A DNA stretch of 14,497 bases from UBA1724 sp963611685 (GTDB lineage: Bacteria; Verrucomicrobiota; Lentisphaeria; Oligosphaerales; Oligosphaeraceae): contig CAVDSU010000050.1 of assembly GCA_963611685.1 (NCBI GenBank), forward strand, positions 1 through 14,497, read 5' to 3'. Position 1 is the stretch's first letter; each line of letters starts with the position of its first letter. This document shows positions 13,420 through 14,497 of this stretch, in pieces. The notes under the pieces were generated by a model that saw only the letters and a program-made list of their open reading frames with translations, searched no databases and was not told the DNA's origin. The position numbers and the translations under genes are program-made.

Positions 13420-14208
13420 CTACAGTCTTTCGCTCTTGTAGATATCCAGGAAGTACTTGTAGGAATCCACGCGGAGTTCGCCGCATGCCAGCTCGTCGCA
13501 GGCGATGATGGCGTTGTTGTGGAGATTTAGCGCGGAGATGGTCCACATCTGGTTCACGCCGCCCTCGACGCACTCCTTCAGGGCACGCGCCTTGTTGTGG
13601 CCGTTGATCAGCAGCAGGACCTCGCGGGAGTCGGTGACCGTGCCCACGCCCACGGAGAGAGCGCGGGAGGGCACCTTCTCGGGATCGTTGTCGAAGAAGC
13701 GGGAGTTGGCGATCTTGGTGTCCTCGGTGAGGTCGCGGATGCCGGTGCGGGAGTTCAGGGAGGTGAAGGGCTCGTTGAAGGCGATATGGCCGTCCACGCC
13801 GCTGCCGCCCAGGAAGAGATCGATGCCGCCCAGAGAGGCGATCTTCGCCTCGTAGCGGGCGCACTCAGCCTCCAGGTCGTCCGCCATGCCATTCAGGATG
13901 TTCACGTTCTCGGCAGGGATGTCGATGTGGTCGAACAGGTTGTCGTGCATGAAGAACCAGTAGCTCTCGTGGTGCTCACGGGGCAGACCCACGTACTCGT
14001 CCATGTTGAAGGTCACCACGTTCTTGAAGGTGACCTTCCCCGCCTTGTTCGCGGCAACCAGACGCTTGTACACGCCCAGCGGAGAAGATCCCGTGGGCAG
14101 ACCCAAAACGAAGGGCTTGTCACCCTTGTGATTGTTGATGGCGGAGATGATGTGGTTGGCGGCCCACTCACACATCTTGTCGTAGTTCTGCTGGATGATG
14201 ACTTTCAT
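13420..14208 (-). CDS. nagB: Glucosamine-6-phosphate deaminase NagB
   Basis: Converts glucosamine-6-phosphate to fructose-6-phosphate and ammonia, feeding amino sugars into glycolysis in the cytosol. The protein has 262 residues, close to the 266 of the E. coli enzyme. Motifs: GLPTGSSPLGVY (36-47, phosphate binding), TFNMDEYVGL (66-75, Asp70) and GVDGHIAFNEP (137-147; Asp139, His141, Glu146), matching the E. coli catalytic Asp72, Asp141, His143 and Glu148. The start at MKVIIQQ gives a standard N-terminus. The open frame 156 bases further upstream is AT-rich, Cys-rich and not protein-like. A weak GAGAG lies just before the ATG. It stands alone on its transcript, followed by two terminators. 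No nagA is in view. It could serve GlcNAc use or cell-wall recycling. Confidence 0.96.
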   Translation of the reverse strand: MKVIIQQNYDKMCEWAANHIISAINNHKGDKPFVLGLPTGSSPLGVYKRLVAANKAGKVTFKNVVTFNMDEYVGLPREHHESYWFFMHDNLFDHIDIPAENVNILNGMADDLEAECARYEAKIASLGGIDLFLGGSGVDGHIAFNEPFTSLNSRTGIRDLTEDTKIANSRFFDNDPEKVPSRALSVGVGTVTDSREVLLLINGHNKARALKECVEGGVNQMWTISALNLHNNAIIACDELACGELRVDSYKYFLDIYKSERL

Positions 14209-14497
14209 GATGCTCTCAAATCCTACGCAAACAACTCTGGAACACACAAAACTCCCCCCACCACTAGAAAAAGCACGCAGGAGGAATAGGAAACAAATCC
14301 CCTCTTCGGGAAATAGGCATAATCTAACCGCATGATTCGCGACCGAAGCTCCGCCAATGCGCAAGGGGCAACGGGCAATGCATGGTTAAAGCCAACCACT
14401 GAATACACAGAAACGGCTGGCACCGTCAAGGAAAGGCACAGAACACCCTTCGGTGTGCTTCCGTGTCCGCGCAAGCGGCTTCCGTGCCTTCCGTGGT
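14209..14497. other. Upstream region of nagB with degenerate minirepeats
   Basis: The 289 bases upstream of nagB to the window end hold no supported gene. 14360-14384 has a GGGCAACGGGCAATGC word like that at 8671-8690. From 14397 to the end there is a field of CACAGAA and TTCCGTG words, including TTCCGTGCCTTCCGTGG, with two small stems, ACACC-CTTC-GGTGT (14447-14460) and CCGC-GCAA-GCGG (14467-14478). The nagB promoter should lie here, but I cannot name a convincing -35/-10 pair. Confidence 0.5.

Noticed and set aside
12338..13864. Long N-terminal extension of the LolA-like protein
   Set aside because: The extension runs through nagB in another frame and across two terminator hairpins; the signal peptide starts at 13270.
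1..14497. tRNA, rRNA or a known riboswitch
   Set aside because: No cloverleaf, rRNA segment or recognisable riboswitch consensus seen by eye on either strand; a covariance-model scan would be needed to exclude small RNAs.

Overview
This is a GC-rich window with eleven protein genes, all on the minus strand. The host is a Gram-negative bacterium: it has lipid A synthesis (lpxB) and peptidoglycan synthesis (murG). GH29 fucosidase plus GlcNAc-6-phosphate catabolism (nagB), mostly SD-less starts, palindrome-rich intergenic DNA and a PEP-CTERM-like protein tail suggest the Planctomycetes-Verrucomicrobia-Chlamydiae group, perhaps a gut Verrucomicrobiota or Lentisphaerota. That placement is an inference from gene content, not a demonstrated assignment.

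Layout in transcription order, from the right edge leftward: nagB (13420-14208), two terminator hairpins, a secreted LolA-like protein with a PEP-CTERM-like C-terminus (12338-13270), a 520-base repeat region (11817-12337), sn-glycerol-1-phosphate dehydrogenase (10494-11816), an alpha-L-fucosidase (8930-10270), a second repeat region of about 600 bases (8321-8929), then a tight murG-xerC-DNA methyltransferase cluster (8320 to 5019). After a short gap comes metX-lpxB-metallohydrolase-tRNA nucleotidyltransferase (4851 to 105), which ends inside a tandem repeat at the left edge. metX/lpxB and murG/xerC each overlap by ATGA, so each pair is probably one transcript with coupled translation.

The genes are mostly housekeeping: methionine precursor synthesis, lipid A disaccharide formation, tRNA 3' end maturation, lipid II synthesis, chromosome dimer resolution and DNA methylation. 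Fucosidase and NagB point to use of fucosylated, GlcNAc-containing glycans. A glycerol-1-phosphate dehydrogenase is a less expected lipid or surface-polymer enzyme.

The most unusual content lies between the genes. Intergenic DNA is built from a mosaic family of palindromic modules, all in one orientation. Two near-identical multi-hairpin modules, each ending in a heptamer (GGAGGAA)n tract, abut the start codons of murG and the G1P dehydrogenase, so their mRNA leaders end in a pure CU tract resembling the anti-Shine-Dalgarno sequence. Other modules supply the stop codons and last residues of the tRNA nucleotidyltransferase and possibly the LolA-like protein. No transposase, CRISPR array, tRNA or rRNA was found.
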